Shown here: piece by piece, positions 63,441 to 64,000 of the stretch
Position numbering within the stretch: the first letter of the stretch is position 1
Layout of the letters: each line of letters opens with the position of its first letter
From: Anisakis pegreffii
Lineage: Eukaryota > Nematoda > Chromadorea > Rhabditida > Anisakidae
Length of the DNA stretch: 64,000 nt
NCBI GenBank assembly: GCA_035041965.1
Contig: JAPYMA010000093.1
Span: 62,001-126,000 of the forward strand
Reading direction: 5' to 3'
Made by a program: the position numbers and the translations under genes
Notes under the pieces: model-generated
Database searches by the model: none
What the model saw: the letters and a program-made list of their open reading frames with translations, nothing else
Told to the model about the DNA's origin: nothing

Positions 63441-64000
63441 GTTCGTTTGTTTGCTGTTGGTTTAATTTGTCTATTTGGATGATTTATATTCTGATGGTGT
63501 AACTTTCATATTAGACGATGCTAGTGTTGTGGTTTCAGAAAATAATGAAATCATTTATTTTAATCCTATAATGTGATCTTATTTGGTGTATTGTGACGGT
63601 GATGTTGTATTCAACTTTGATTGTGTTTGATTGATTTTTTGATTGTACAAATAGAACTGGTTTCTGTTTTGTTTTGCTATGGAGTTTGATGTGTAGAGGG
63701 AAATTCAACTTGAGCAAATGAGTGAGTTGAGAGTTATGTGAAGTTGAAATGAAATAGATTGGAATTGAAGATGTTTTTCGTTAATTTATAGCAGATGTGC
63801 GTGCTTATTGATGGATGAAGGGGAGTGTGCGTTTATGTGAGGTGTTCGAGCATGCATGAAATGAGTATTGAGAATCTATGAATTGATTTGAAAGCAAAAG
63901 ATTTGTTAAAAAATCTTTTGCTTAGTATTGATATCGGATATTGAAGATGGTTTTGAGTCGACGAAAAACGAATTCAGGCATATTCCATGGCCTGAGGATG
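63441..64000 (+). other. TRIP4 intron running to the window end
   Basis: Follows the phase-2 donor GTTCGT at 63441. No exon continuing the ASCH domain was recognised before the window ends. Confidence 0.5.

Overview
This window looks like nuclear DNA of a nematode. It is AT-rich, and its genes are cut into many short exons with GT..AG introns. The gene content also points to a nematode: a secreted pepsin-inhibitor-3 (Ov33/Bm33-type) protein, a serpentine chemoreceptor of the Srx type (ALNRF in place of DRY), a TWK-type two-pore K+ channel, and a cyclophilin A with the divergent loop. Start codons with a splice acceptor 11-16 bases upstream (cyclophilin, TRIP4, the gene at 14.5 kb) would fit spliced-leader trans-splicing. 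No rRNA, tRNA, CRISPR or prokaryote-like operon was seen.

Layout. 2.1-5.6 kb (+): PI-3-like aspartic protease inhibitor, 6 exons. 7.1-7.4 kb (-): an orphan terminal coding exon. 8.3-9.6 kb and 12.4-13.6 kb (+): two paralogous FLYWCH-like zinc-finger genes. 14.5-16.2 kb (+): a 228-aa acidic, low-complexity protein, followed by a miRNA-like hairpin at 16.5 kb. 17.5-18.6 kb (-): cyclophilin A. 20.9-21.6 kb: an 87-bp tandem repeat that keeps a reading frame. 22.5-27.6 kb (+): TTLL12, 14 exons. 28.9-31.3 kb: a 233-249-bp tandem array between flanking direct repeats. 31.7-32.2 kb: unexplained coding-like sequence. 33.0-40.1 kb (+): transgelin/calponin-family protein, 5 exons. 40.5 kb and 44.6-45.4 kb: hAT-type non-autonomous elements. 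46.4-51.5 kb (+): K2P channel, with diverged copies of the 31-kb array unit in an intron. 52.2-55.4 kb (-): Srx-like GPCR, 7 exons. 56.0-58.8 kb: two copies of a TAGGGTTTGC-ended transposon, one intact with an 8-bp target duplication and containing a nested hAT fragment. 60.0-63.4 kb onward (+): TRIP4/ASC-1, running off the window.

The genes are unrelated housekeeping, muscle, neural and secreted functions, so no shared pathway is claimed. The strongest system-level signal is in splicing. About ten of 49 modelled internal 3' splice sites end in AAG (mostly TTGAAG|G or TTTAAG|G) with little polypyrimidine tract; the others are mostly the usual nematode TTTCAG. These AAG sites occur in seven different genes, and each is supported by reading frame or protein homology.

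The gene models were assembled by eye from splice signals, frame and remembered family sequences. Exon phases were checked and are consistent, but no transcript or database search was possible.
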